From: Brevundimonas goettingensis
Lineage (GTDB): Bacteria; Pseudomonadota; Alphaproteobacteria; Caulobacterales; Caulobacteraceae
Assembly (NCBI RefSeq): GCF_017487405.1
Contig: NZ_CP062222.1
Span: 2,279,001 to 2,343,000 of the forward strand
DNA: 64,000 nucleotides
Direction of reading: 5' to 3'
The notes under the pieces are model-generated. The model searched no databases and was not told the origin of the DNA. It saw only the letters and a program-made list of their open reading frames with translations. Positions 16,984-25,697 of the stretch are shown in pieces. Position 1 is the stretch's first letter; every line of letters begins with the position of its first letter. Made by a program: the position numbers and the translations under genes.

Positions 16984-17997
16984 TCAGGCGGCTGCGGGCG
17001 CTTCTTCGGGGTTCCAGTACATGAAGCCCATGCCCTCGCCGGTGCCGGCGGCCGTGCGCCAGCAGGGCACGTAGTCGACCAGGGTCATGGCCGCGCCGGT
17101 CGGCTGCAGCGCCATCATGACGATGGAGTAGATCTTCACCTCGGAGGTGCCGGACTGGTAGTAGCCGTCCGGAATGGCCGCGAGGCCCTCGTAGTCATAG
17201 GCCGCCAGCTTGCCCATGACGTCGCGGTCGAACTCTTCGTCGTTGACGAAATGGGACAGGCCGCCCGAGGCGATGACGGCGACGCGCACGTCCTCAGGCC
17301 AGGCCGCGATGGCCTCACGCAGGACGCGGCCGAACTCGATGCAGCGGGCCATCGAGGGCTGGGTCGGCGGATAGAAGAGGTTGAACAGCACCGGCACATG
17401 CGGCGGCGGCTCGTCGCCCATGATCTGGTGGTAGACGAAGCTGTAGGCGTGGGGGACGACCGGATAGTCGGCCTTGCGGCCGCGCTGCTTCTCCATCCAG
17501 ACGTTCTCGGGCCAGGCCTGGAGGTCGTTGAGGTCGAAGCCCTCCTTCTGGAAAGCCTTGATCAGGTAGGTGGCCAACTCCGGATAGGCCTTGTGCACGA
17601 CATGGTGGTCGGGGGCGTAGACCGGGCGCTGGGGCGGGCCGTTGTGGACGTCCTCGCCGGTGTAGATGGTGATCGAGGGCGACTGATCGGGCCAGATCTC
17701 CTTCTGGTCCTTGCCGAGCACGATGCAGACGTCGACCTTTGCCCGCTTGTAGGCGTCGGCCATCTTGTCCAGGGCGGCGCGGCAGCGGGCGGCGCGTTCG
17801 GTGCGTTCCTCGATCGTCAGGAAGGGCTCGAAGGCGGCGCCGCGGTGGGCCTCCAGCTCCGGATAGGTCCAGGTGCGGTTCCGGAACCAGAGCTCGGGAT
17901 TGTTGCGGTCGCGCTCGCCGTTGGTCAGCCAGTCCTCGGGGGCCTGACCCAGCATGCCGCTGTGGGGCACCGCCATGCCGAATACGATCTTGGCCAT
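16984..17997 (-). CDS. LigB-type extradiol ring-cleavage dioxygenase with Gln at a metal-ligand position
   Basis: The 337-residue protein aligns by eye to the LigB catalytic subunit of protocatechuate 4,5-dioxygenase. His12 (VPHSGM) matches LigB His12, the GGLSHF His249 matches catalytic His195, and Glu286 (QSGTSEVKIY) matches ligand Glu242. The second ligand, LigB His61 in YNDH, corresponds to GKDQ here, that is Gln98. No LigA-like small subunit gene is nearby. The start chosen is the ATG at 17995-17997 with an AAGGAG site 8 bases upstream; a GTG at 18006 is in frame. It is expected to open a catechol-type ring, unless the substitution changes chemistry. Confidence 0.82.
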   Translation of the reverse strand: MAKIVFGMAVPHSGMLGQAPEDWLTNGERDRNNPELWFRNRTWTYPELEAHRGAAFEPFLTIEERTERAARCRAALDKMADAYKRAKVDVCIVLGKDQKEIWPDQSPSITIYTGEDVHNGPPQRPVYAPDHHVVHKAYPELATYLIKAFQKEGFDLNDLQAWPENVWMEKQRGRKADYPVVPHAYSFVYHQIMGDEPPPHVPVLFNLFYPPTQPSMARCIEFGRVLREAIAAWPEDVRVAVIASGGLSHFVNDEEFDRDVMGKLAAYDYEGLAAIPDGYYQSGTSEVKIYSIVMMALQPTGAAMTLVDYVPCWRTAAGTGEGMGFMYWNPEEAPAAA

Positions 17998-18088
17998 CTG
18001 TCTCACTCCTTGCAGGCGGGGCTAGGCCTCCGGGCCCTGCGCCGCCAATCCAAACTCGGTTCCGGGTGATCGCTTCGCGCGACCGGGC

Positions 18089-19378
18089 TCAGGCGTCTTC
18101 CGGGACCTTGGGCGCCCATTCGGGCCGCAACAGCGTCAGCACCGTCACCGCCCCCAACACCAGGAAGGCGAAGATCAGGGCCATCGGCGCCACGAACGAT
18201 CCGGTGGCGTGCAACAGCCAGCCGGTGACCAGCGGAGCCACGCCCCCGGCGAGGGCCGTGGCGACGTTCTGGACGCCCTTGACCCGACCGACGATGGGCG
18301 CGGGGATCAGGGTCAGGCTGCAGAGCGCCAGGTTGTTGGCCGTGGTCAGTCCCAGGCCCGACAGGGACACCACGTTCCAGAACAGGGCCGTATTCACGTC
18401 GTCGGTCAGGGCGCCCAGCAGGACGGTGCAGGCGATGACGAAGCCGGAGACCACGAAGATCTTGCGGAACAGCACTGGCCGGCCGTAGCGCTGGATCAGC
18501 CGATCGCACGCCCAGCCCGAGGCCAGGGCGACCAGGGCGATGCCCATGAAGCTGTAGAAGGTGTAGAGCCCCATCTTCTCGAGCGTCAGGCCGCGTTGCT
18601 CGACCAGATAGGCCGGCATCCAGGTCATGCAGAAGAAGGTGAAATAGTTATAGCAGAAGTTGACGATCAGCGTGCCCCAGATCAACGGGCTAGCCAGGAT
18701 CTTGAGCAACGGCATCTTGACCGTCTTCTTCTGGACCTTGGCCTCAGACGCCTTTGACGGCAGGTCGTTCTTCGCCAGCAGCATCCAGGGCAGGAGCCAG
18801 ATGAGGCCGGCGATGCCGGTGATCAGGAACATCAGCCGCCAGTCGAAGGACAGGATCAGCCAGGCCGCAAGCGGGGCGCCGATGGCGGGGCCGAACTTGG
18901 CGCCCAGCATGTAGAAGCCCACGGCCGCGCCGCTGTTGTTCGGGTGGAAATTGTTGCGGATCCAGCGATAGCTGGCAGGCACCACCACGGCCTCGGCGGC
19001 GCCGACGATCAGCCGCATCAGGATCAGCCCCCACAGGGCGTGCATCAGGCCGATGCAGGCCGAGGCGACGCACCAGATGGCGAAGCAGATCGCATAGGGC
19101 CGTTTGACGCCATAGCGGTCCACCGCCCAGCCCATCGGCACCTGGAAGACGGCGTAGGACCAGAAGAAGACCGAGTTGATCAGGCCGCGATCCAGATCCG
19201 ACAGCTGGAACTGGGCCTTGAAAGGCGCGACCGTCAGGGCGGACGAGATGTTGACCCGGTCGACGAAGGCGATCAGGGCGCCGACCGCCAGCAGGGCCAG
19301 CAGCCCCCAGCGCTTCCACGATCCCTTTGTGAAGCGTGTGCTGGCCTGGGGGCCGTCTTCGGTGATGCTGTCCGCCAT
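18089..19378 (-). CDS. MFS transporter, anion:cation symporter-like
   Basis: The 429-residue protein has 12 predicted membrane segments and the ACS-family pattern: DRVNISSALTVAPF in segment 1, WAVDRYGVKRPY in the first loop, and RWIRNNFHPNNSGAAVG after segment 4. This family imports organic anions such as hexuronates, phthalates and hydroxybenzoates. Its place between the dioxygenase and amidohydrolase genes makes uptake of the aromatic acid substrate the most likely job. It is on the same strand with gaps of 82 and 60 bases. Confidence 0.9.
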   Translation of the reverse strand: MADSITEDGPQASTRFTKGSWKRWGLLALLAVGALIAFVDRVNISSALTVAPFKAQFQLSDLDRGLINSVFFWSYAVFQVPMGWAVDRYGVKRPYAICFAIWCVASACIGLMHALWGLILMRLIVGAAEAVVVPASYRWIRNNFHPNNSGAAVGFYMLGAKFGPAIGAPLAAWLILSFDWRLMFLITGIAGLIWLLPWMLLAKNDLPSKASEAKVQKKTVKMPLLKILASPLIWGTLIVNFCYNYFTFFCMTWMPAYLVEQRGLTLEKMGLYTFYSFMGIALVALASGWACDRLIQRYGRPVLFRKIFVVSGFVIACTVLLGALTDDVNTALFWNVVSLSGLGLTTANNLALCSLTLIPAPIVGRVKGVQNVATALAGGVAPLVTGWLLHATGSFVAPMALIFAFLVLGAVTVLTLLRPEWAPKVPEDA

Positions 19379-19438
19379 GTTCGGCTCCGTCCCTGTACTT
19401 TCTTGTCTTTGGCTCGACGTCTCTGCGGACGTTCGTCG

Positions 19439-20290
19439 TCAGCCGGCCAAGGCCGGATAGAGGGTCGCCGCGGTTCCACCAAACACCCGGACCCGATCCC
19501 CGGCGGAAAGCGACGACAGGCGATCTTGCGCTGTGGCGAGGATTTCCGACAAGGTCCCGGGCGAGGTCGGGAAGTTGGAGCCCCAGGCCAGACGGTCGGC
19601 GCCGAAGACCTCGACCAGTTTCGGGAACAGGGTGTCCGGGGTCGCGGCGCCCGAGACGCTGTCGTCCATGATGCGCGGGGTCAGCTTGAAATAGATCGAG
19701 GGCACGTCGGCCAGGTCGAACAGGCTCTGCGCCTTCGCATAGGGCGGACCGTCGGTGACGTCGGGGCGGCCGAGGTGGTCGAGGATGATCGGCACATTCG
19801 GGAAGCGTTCGGCCAGAGACCGGACCTGGGGCAGGCCGACGGGGCCGGTCTGGATGCACATGGTCAGGCCGAGTTCGCCGAGCAGCTCCCAAGCCGGATA
19901 AGCCGCCTCGTCTTCCAGCTCGGTCGGATCGAAATCCTTGGTCGAGCCGCCGGTGAAGATACGCAGGCCCTTGAGGCCCCGGTCTGTCCAGGCGCGGATG
20001 GTCTCGACCGCGTCAGGCGCCCGCACATCCACCGAGCCGACGGCGATCAGACGGTCGGGATAGCGGTTGCAGGCATCGACGACATATGCGTTGTCGAAGC
20101 CGTAGGTGGTCGAGGAATGGACGACGGCGGCCCTGGCCACGCCCGCTTCGTCCATGGCCGCGATCAGGGTCTCGACCACACAGGGCCGTTCCTGCGACCA
20201 GTCCGAACGCTTGCCGAAAAGGGGCGCCGGCGGATAGCGGCTTTCATCATCCGAGATGACGTGCGGATGGATGTCGATGAAGCGCGACAT
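19439..20290 (-). CDS. Amidohydrolase-2 family TIM-barrel hydrolase, LigI-like
   Basis: The 283-residue protein starts with the metal-type motif DIHPHV and carries CIQTGP, ILDHLGRPDV and WGSNFPTSPG at the expected barrel strands. LigI, the 2-pyrone-4,6-dicarboxylate lactonase, belongs to this family and also has the DHMGRPDV block, but has GTDWPH where this protein has GSNFPT; the Asp to Asn change occurs in other amidohydrolase-2 members. Lactone hydrolysis yielding an oxalomesaconate-like acid, the substrate of the next enzyme, fits the context. Identity as LigI itself is not proven. Confidence 0.75.
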   Translation of the reverse strand: MSRFIDIHPHVISDDESRYPPAPLFGKRSDWSQERPCVVETLIAAMDEAGVARAAVVHSSTTYGFDNAYVVDACNRYPDRLIAVGSVDVRAPDAVETIRAWTDRGLKGLRIFTGGSTKDFDPTELEDEAAYPAWELLGELGLTMCIQTGPVGLPQVRSLAERFPNVPIILDHLGRPDVTDGPPYAKAQSLFDLADVPSIYFKLTPRIMDDSVSGAATPDTLFPKLVEVFGADRLAWGSNFPTSPGTLSEILATAQDRLSSLSAGDRVRVFGGTAATLYPALAG

Positions 20291-20403
20291 GGTGGCCTGA
20301 TCCTCCCCGGGGACCTTGTTTTCGTTGCCTTTGATTTTGGCCCCGCGGGGAGATTTGGGTATTCGAACTTCGGCCCCGGGACATAAGTTCGGGGCGCGAA
20401 AAC

Positions 20404-21429
20404 CTAGAGGCCTTTCGCCTTCAGCAGGGCGTCGAGGCGCGGATAGACGCGGCGCGCATTGCCTTCGTAGATGTTGAAGCGATCCTCATCCGTCAGGCTG
20501 ACGCAGGCGTCGACATAGCGTTTGGTGTCGTCGAAATAGTGCCCGGTGTTCGGGTCCTTGCCGCGCACGGCGCCGATCATTTCCGAGCCGAACAGGACGT
20601 TCTTCGACGGGATCACCTTGGTGAGCAGATCCACGCCCGGGTGGTGGTAGACGCAGCTGTCGAAGAAGATGTTGTCCAGCAGACCCTCGAGCGGGCGGTT
20701 GGCCATTTCCAGCGACATGCCGCGATACCGACCCCAGTGATAGGGCACCGCCCCGCCGCCGTGCGGGATGACCAGACGCAGGGTCGGGAAGTCCTTGAAC
20801 AGGTCCGACTGCAGAAGCTGCATGAAGACCGAGGTGTCGGCGTTCAGATAATGGGCGCCGGTGCCGTGGAAGTTCGGATTGCAGGAGGCCGCGACGTGGA
20901 CCATGGCCGGAACGTCGAGGTCGCACAGGGCCTCGTAGAGCGGATACCATTCGCGGTCGGTCATCGGCTTGCCGGTCCAGTAGCCGCCGGTCGGATCCGG
21001 GTTCACGTTCGCCCCGACGAAGCCCATCTCCTCGACGCAGCGACGCAGTTCGGGGATGGAATTGGCGGGCGGGGCGCCCGGCGACTGGGGCAGTTGGCAG
21101 ACCGGGACGAAATTGTCCGGATACATGTCGGCGACGCGTCGCACGAGATTGTTGGACACCTCGGCCCACTGAAGGCTGGTGCGCTCATTGCCCAGGTGAT
21201 GGCTCATCAGGCCGGCGATGGGCGAGAACAGGGTCAGGTCCGAGCCGCGCTCCTGCTGGAGCTTGAGCTGGCCGTTGCCGACGCCCTCGCGGATCTCGTC
21301 ATCAGTGACGTGAGCCTCCGAGACCGGGGGCGAATTGACCGGGTCGTTGGCGGCGTCGACCTGACGCTGGCGCCATTCGCGGAACGATTTGGGGACGGTC
21401 GTGAAGTGACCGTGGCAATCGATGATCAT
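20404..21429 (-). CDS. ligJ: 4-oxalomesaconate hydratase (LigJ-type)
   Basis: The 341-residue protein matches LigJ of Sphingobium closely from memory, including the start MIIDCHGHFTT, the ERGSDLTLFSP and LPQSPGAPP blocks, TGAHYLNADTSVFMQ, IPHGGGAVPYHWGR, LFGSEMIGAVRG and the end IYEGNARRVYPRLDALLKAK. The length is identical to the family norm. LigJ hydrates 4-oxalomesaconate to 4-carboxy-4-hydroxy-2-oxoadipate in the protocatechuate/gallate 4,5-cleavage route. It lies 10 bases after the decarboxylase-like gene, with a GAGG site. This is the best-identified enzyme of the island. Confidence 0.92.
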   Translation of the reverse strand: MIIDCHGHFTTVPKSFREWRQRQVDAANDPVNSPPVSEAHVTDDEIREGVGNGQLKLQQERGSDLTLFSPIAGLMSHHLGNERTSLQWAEVSNNLVRRVADMYPDNFVPVCQLPQSPGAPPANSIPELRRCVEEMGFVGANVNPDPTGGYWTGKPMTDREWYPLYEALCDLDVPAMVHVAASCNPNFHGTGAHYLNADTSVFMQLLQSDLFKDFPTLRLVIPHGGGAVPYHWGRYRGMSLEMANRPLEGLLDNIFFDSCVYHHPGVDLLTKVIPSKNVLFGSEMIGAVRGKDPNTGHYFDDTKRYVDACVSLTDEDRFNIYEGNARRVYPRLDALLKAKGL

Positions 21430-21439
21430 GGTCTTGTCC

Positions 21440-22414
21440 TCAGGCCTTGGTCGGATCGACGAACAGTTCGTCCATGGTCATGCGGCGCGGCGTCAGCCCC
21501 TGTTCGAAGGCGGTGCGTTCCAGGGCCTCGATGGTCGCCCGGTTCTCCTCGATGCCATAGGGCAGAGGATCGGGGCCGACGATGTCCATCAGCTTGACGT
21601 ACTTCTTGTCCGAGGCGTTCTGCGGCCCCTCGGTCTTCACCCGCTCCAACCATTCGTCCTTGGCCTGTTTGAAGGCCTTGTAGAGCGACTGGGCGACCCA
21701 GGGATGTTCGGCCAGAACCGAGTCCTTGACCACGATGGTGCCGTGCATCGGATAGACACCGGTGCGCCGGAAGCTGTCGGCCTCCAGCTCGGCGGCGTTG
21801 GGGAGGAGGTCCGGATAGTCGGCCTCGACCTCCTGCCAGCCGCCCGTCGGATTGCCGGTGCGGCCGATGCCGGCGGCGCCCTCGACGCCCGCGACCAGTT
21901 CGCCGTCGGCCATCATGTCGGCCAGGGACCGGCCCTCGGGCGCATGGATGACGTTGGCGGGCAGCTTGAGCTCGCGGACGTGCTCCTCGTCATCGACCAC
22001 CCAGGTGACCTTGGACGGATCCAGACCGCAGTCGTCCATCAGGGCCTGACGCAGCCAGACGCCGGTGGTCACCGAATAGGCGCGCACCCCGACCTTGTGG
22101 CCTTCCAGATCCTTGGCCGTCTTGATGCCGGCGTCGGCGCGGACCAGCAGGCCGCCGTGGTGGAAGCGGCGGACCACGAAGATCGGCAGACCCACGAAGG
22201 GCGCGCCATAGGCCCGGGCGATGATGTAGGTCGTCGGCGCGATCTCGCAGACGTCGAACTCCACGTCGCGGACCATGCGGCGGAACGCGCCGATCTGCGG
22301 CTTGACCGTGATGATCTCGGCGTCGACGCCCTCGATGAGGATGGCCCCGCTGCGGATGGCCGAGGTGTGCGGGTGTTCCGCGACGGCGATCTTCAGCTTC
22401 ACTCTGTCGGACAT
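21440..22414 (-). CDS. 4,5-dihydroxyphthalate decarboxylase-like protein (paralogue 2)
   Basis: This 324-residue protein is the closer of the two paralogues to 4,5-dihydroxyphthalate decarboxylase. It has LEGHKVGVRAYSVTTGVWLR, DPSKVTWVVDDEEHV, and the C-terminal DPLPYGIEENRATIE. There is no signal peptide. I chose the ATG at 22412-22414 because of the GGGGGAGG ribosome site just upstream; an in-frame start at 22465 would add 17 residues. Its distant copy lies at 13643-14539. Removal of a carboxyl group from a dihydroxylated aromatic diacid is inferred from family and neighbours. Confidence 0.78.
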   Translation of the reverse strand: MSDRVKLKIAVAEHPHTSAIRSGAILIEGVDAEIITVKPQIGAFRRMVRDVEFDVCEIAPTTYIIARAYGAPFVGLPIFVVRRFHHGGLLVRADAGIKTAKDLEGHKVGVRAYSVTTGVWLRQALMDDCGLDPSKVTWVVDDEEHVRELKLPANVIHAPEGRSLADMMADGELVAGVEGAAGIGRTGNPTGGWQEVEADYPDLLPNAAELEADSFRRTGVYPMHGTIVVKDSVLAEHPWVAQSLYKAFKQAKDEWLERVKTEGPQNASDKKYVKLMDIVGPDPLPYGIEENRATIEALERTAFEQGLTPRRMTMDELFVDPTKA

Positions 22415-22516
22415 GATGGGCCTCCCCCCTGCTTTATCCTTTTGAGAAGCTGAAGCTTCCGACACCCCCTCCGGTCAATCGAGCCGACCCGAAACCTGCC
22501 TGCCGCGAACCAAATC

Positions 22517-24097
22517 CTATCGGATAACCGCCGTCTGAACCCCATCGATGCGGCGGGCGACGCCTTCGGGATTGTCCTCGCGAAGCGCCGTCGGCAGGAG
22601 TTCGGCGGGCACGTCCTGATAGCTGACGGGGCGCAGGAAGCGGGCGATGGCGAGGGCCCCGACCGAGGTCGAGCGGCCGTCGCCGGTCGCCGGATACGGA
22701 CCGCCGTGGACCATGGCGTCGCAGACCTCGACCCCTGTGCCGAAGCCGTTGAACAGGATGCGGCCGGCCAGCTTCTCGAGGCGCGGCATCAGGGTTCGCG
22801 CCAATGGGTAGTCGGATGGGGCGGCGTGGACCGAGGCGGTCAGCTGGCCCTCCAGATCCTCGAGCAGGGCGGCCATGTCGTCGGCGTCCTGACAGCGGAC
22901 CAGAAGGCCGGAGGCGCCGAAGACTTCCTCGACCAGACGGGGATCGGCGCGCAGGTCGGCGGAGGTCGCGGTGAACAGATGGACCTGCCCCTGCAACCCC
23001 TCCCCTTCCGCGCCCTGAACCACGCAGGACACCCGCGCATGGTCGTTCAGGGCCGAGACCCCGGCGCGATAGGCGGCGTGGATGCCGGGGGTCAGCATGG
23101 TCGTGGGCGCGATCTCGGAGATGGCGGCCCGTGCGCCGGCGACGAAGTCGTCAGCCTCGCCGATGGCCAGGATCAGGCCGGGGTTGGTGCAGAACTGGCC
23201 CGAGCCGAGGCTGAGCGCGCCGGCGAAGGCCTTGCCGATGGCTTCGCCGCGTTCGGCAAGCGCGCCGGGCAGCAGCAGGACCGGGTTGACCGAGCTCATC
23301 TCGGCATAGACGGGGATGGGGCGCGGACGTTTGGCGGCGATCGCCATCAGGGCCTCCCCGCCACGGCGCGAGCCGGTGAAGCCGACGGCGGCGACGCGGG
23401 GATCGGCGGTCAGCGCGGCGCCGATCTCGATCCCCTTGTCGAACAGGAGGGCGAAGACCCCGGCGGGCAGGCCGCGTTCGGCGACGGCGCGCATGACCGC
23501 GCGACCGGCGATCTCGGAGGTCCCCGGATGGGCCGGGTGGGCCTTGACGATGACCGGGCAGCCGGCGGCCAGAGCCGAGGCCGTGTCCCCGCCCGCGGCC
23601 GAGAAGGCCAGAGGGAAGTTGCTGGCGCCGAAGACGACCACTGGGCCCAGAGGCTGATGGATCAGACGGATGTCGGAGCGCGGCGGGGTGCGTTCCGGCA
23701 GGGCGTGGTCGATGCGGACGTCCAGATAGGCACCCTCGCGGACGACCCGGGCGAACAGGCGCAGCTGGCCGGTGGTGCGGCCGAGCTCTCCCTTGAGCCG
23801 TGCGGGCGGCAGGCCGGTCTCGACGCCGGCACGGGCCAGCAGTTCGTCGGCGTCGCGTTCGAGGTTTTCGGCGATGGCCTCGAGGAAGGCGGCGCGGTCT
23901 TCGAGGGAGGTGGCGCGGTACTCATCGAAGGCGGCGGCGGCCAGGCCGCAGGCGATGCGGACGTCGTCGAGGTTGGCGCCGGCGAAGTCCGGGGCGATCT
24001 CGGTCCCCAGGGTCGGATCGAAGGCCTTGAACGCCTCGCCCGCGCCGTAACGCGCCTCGCCGCCGATCAGCAGTTCGCCCTTCACCATGGTCGTCAT
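22517..24097 (-). CDS. Aldehyde dehydrogenase, 2,5-dioxovalerate dehydrogenase-like
   Basis: The 526-residue protein has the aldehyde dehydrogenase catalytic residues: Glu266 in [14 protein letters not shown] and Cys303 in [10 protein letters not shown], with [10 protein letters not shown] as the cofactor-loop entry. The length and the EMSSVNP form match alpha-ketoglutarate semialdehyde dehydrogenases used in sugar-acid and proline breakdown. It is the first gene of the 24097-to-10864 series, facing the LysR gene. It may oxidise an aldehyde or semialdehyde released by the aldolase or the ThDP enzyme. Confidence 0.88.
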   Translation of the reverse strand: MTTMVKGELLIGGEARYGAGEAFKAFDPTLGTEIAPDFAGANLDDVRIACGLAAAAFDEYRATSLEDRAAFLEAIAENLERDADELLARAGVETGLPPARLKGELGRTTGQLRLFARVVREGAYLDVRIDHALPERTPPRSDIRLIHQPLGPVVVFGASNFPLAFSAAGGDTASALAAGCPVIVKAHPAHPGTSEIAGRAVMRAVAERGLPAGVFALLFDKGIEIGAALTADPRVAAVGFTGSRRGGEALMAIAAKRPRPIPVYAEMSSVNPVLLLPGALAERGEAIGKAFAGALSLGSGQFCTNPGLILAIGEADDFVAGARAAISEIAPTTMLTPGIHAAYRAGVSALNDHARVSCVVQGAEGEGLQGQVHLFTATSADLRADPRLVEEVFGASGLLVRCQDADDMAALLEDLEGQLTASVHAAPSDYPLARTLMPRLEKLAGRILFNGFGTGVEVCDAMVHGGPYPATGDGRSTSVGALAIARFLRPVSYQDVPAELLPTALREDNPEGVARRIDGVQTAVIR

Positions 24098-24334
24098 CCC
24101 GTTCGATTCGCGCGCCGTCGCGGCGCAGTCCGCCTAGGTGGGCTCTCTAGGCCCCGGATGCGACCGCCGCAGCACAGGTTTGGCGTCAGGGGTGATACAT
24201 TTCCTGTCGTGTCAGGACGGGCCGGGGACGCAGGCGCCCGCCGCCGATCCTTGTACAACACGGGTTTCAGCCCGAAGGCGGCATTTGGAAATGCGCCCGG
24301 ACCCTGCTAGGCCAGCGATCGGGAGAACCGCATA
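24098..24334. promoter_or_regulatory. Divergent promoter region of the aromatic island and its LysR gene
   Basis: This 237-base gap separates the divergent aldehyde dehydrogenase and LysR genes and should hold both promoters, as is usual for LysR-controlled operons. At 24251-24260 it contains TTGTACAACA, which matches ten of eleven positions of the operator-like 11-mer found in the GntR region (31952, 39752, 43765, 43910). The last base differs, so binding is uncertain. I see no clear LysR-box or strong -35/-10 pair by eye. Confidence 0.45.
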
Positions 24335-25549
24335 ATGAGCGCCGATTTAAAGGCCCGGGCGGCGGAGATCAGTTTCCGCCAGTGCAGACTTTTCGAAAGC
24401 GTGGGCCGTCTCGCCAGTGTCCGGCGGGGCTCGGAGGAGTGCAACCTCTCCCAGCCCGCGGTGACCCAGGCCCTGGGCAAGCTGGAGCAGGAGGTCGGCG
24501 AGACCCTGCTGGAGCGCAAGGCCAGCGGCAGCTATCTGACCGAGGCGGGAAAGATCTTTCACGTCCGGGTGCAGCGGATGTTCGCCCAGATGGAGACGGC
24601 GCTGCAGGACCTGGGCGTCGGCAATGCCGCGGCGGCCTCGACCGTCGCCAACCGGCTGTCGCGCTCGCAGGTGCGCAGCCTGATCGCGGTGATCGAGAGC
24701 GGGTCCCTGGCCAAGGCCGCCGACGATCTGGAACTGACCCAGGCCTCGCTGCAGCGGGCGGTGCGGCATCTTGAGGGCAACCTCGGCGCCGCCGTCTTTC
24801 ACCGCACCTCGACCGGGGTGATGGTCACCCCCGACGGCGTCGACCTGGGCCGCAAGCTGAAGCTGGCGACGCAGGAGATCGAATGGGGGCTGCAGGAGAT
24901 CGAGGAGGCGCGCGGGGCCCAGGCCAGCCAGATGGTGCTGGGCACCCTGCCCTATGGCGGCTCGATGCTGCTGGCCTCGGTGCTGGACGAGTTCACGCGC
25001 CGGCATCCGGACGCGGGCATCCGCATCCTGACGGAAGGCGCGACGGAAATGATGCGCCGCCTGCGCTTCGGCGACGTGGATCTTGTGGTCGGCATCATCC
25101 AGGAGACGACCAGCGCCGACCTGACCAATGAGGTTTTCGCCCACACCCAGTTCCAGGTGGTGGCGAGGAAGGACCATCCGCTGGCGCGCAAGGCCGATGT
25201 GACGCTGGACGACCTCGCCACCTACGACTGGATCGCGGGGCTGGAGGGGGCGAGCCGCCGGCTGTGCTTCGACGCCCTGTTCCAGGGCCACAGCCTGCCG
25301 CGGGCGCCGATCGAGACCTCGACCCTGCCGATCATCCGCCAGCTGATCGCCGACAGCGACCGCCTGACCCTGATGACCCAATACGAGCTGAAGCACGAGC
25401 GCCACGCCCTGGTCGCCCTGCCCTATGGCCCGATCGCGGCGCGGCCGGCGGTGGGGGTGACGATGCGCAACAACTGGCTGCCGACCCGCATCCACAACGA
25501 CTTCATCCGGCTGATCCGCTCGACGCTGGAGGCGGAAACGGAAGCCTGA
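24335..25549 (+). CDS. LysR-type regulator with two tandem HTH domains
   Basis: The product is 404 residues, about 100 longer than normal LysR proteins. Residues 14-74 form one LysR winged-helix domain (CNLSQPAVTQALGKLEQEVG then LTEAGKIF). Residues 108-170 form a second (GSLAKAADDLELTQASLQRA then VTPDGVDLGRK). The effector-binding domain spans about 198-395 (QMVLGTLPYGGSMLL, FQVVARKDHPLARK, DLATYDWI). Divergent orientation to the aldehyde dehydrogenase gene makes it the likely regulator of the island. The duplication is in a single uninterrupted frame, so it is not a frameshift artefact. Confidence 0.9.
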   Translation: MSADLKARAAEISFRQCRLFESVGRLASVRRGSEECNLSQPAVTQALGKLEQEVGETLLERKASGSYLTEAGKIFHVRVQRMFAQMETALQDLGVGNAAAASTVANRLSRSQVRSLIAVIESGSLAKAADDLELTQASLQRAVRHLEGNLGAAVFHRTSTGVMVTPDGVDLGRKLKLATQEIEWGLQEIEEARGAQASQMVLGTLPYGGSMLLASVLDEFTRRHPDAGIRILTEGATEMMRRLRFGDVDLVVGIIQETTSADLTNEVFAHTQFQVVARKDHPLARKADVTLDDLATYDWIAGLEGASRRLCFDALFQGHSLPRAPIETSTLPIIRQLIADSDRLTLMTQYELKHERHALVALPYGPIAARPAVGVTMRNNWLPTRIHNDFIRLIRSTLEAETEA

Positions 25550-25697
25550 GAAAGCGTGGATTCAATGCGCCGGGAACCGCAATCAATGGCCCTGCCGATT
25601 CCCGCCTTGGCTACCTTTGTGGCCAGATGAAACCGGTCCCGTTCGGGCCGCCGGAAGCCGCCCTCGAAGACGCGCACCGGAAATTGGGAGTATCGAA

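Noticed and set aside
22511..22522. CCTATCGGA shared with 30140-30150 as a possible operator.
   Set aside because: The first copy overlaps the stop codon region of the aldehyde dehydrogenase gene and the match is only nine bases.
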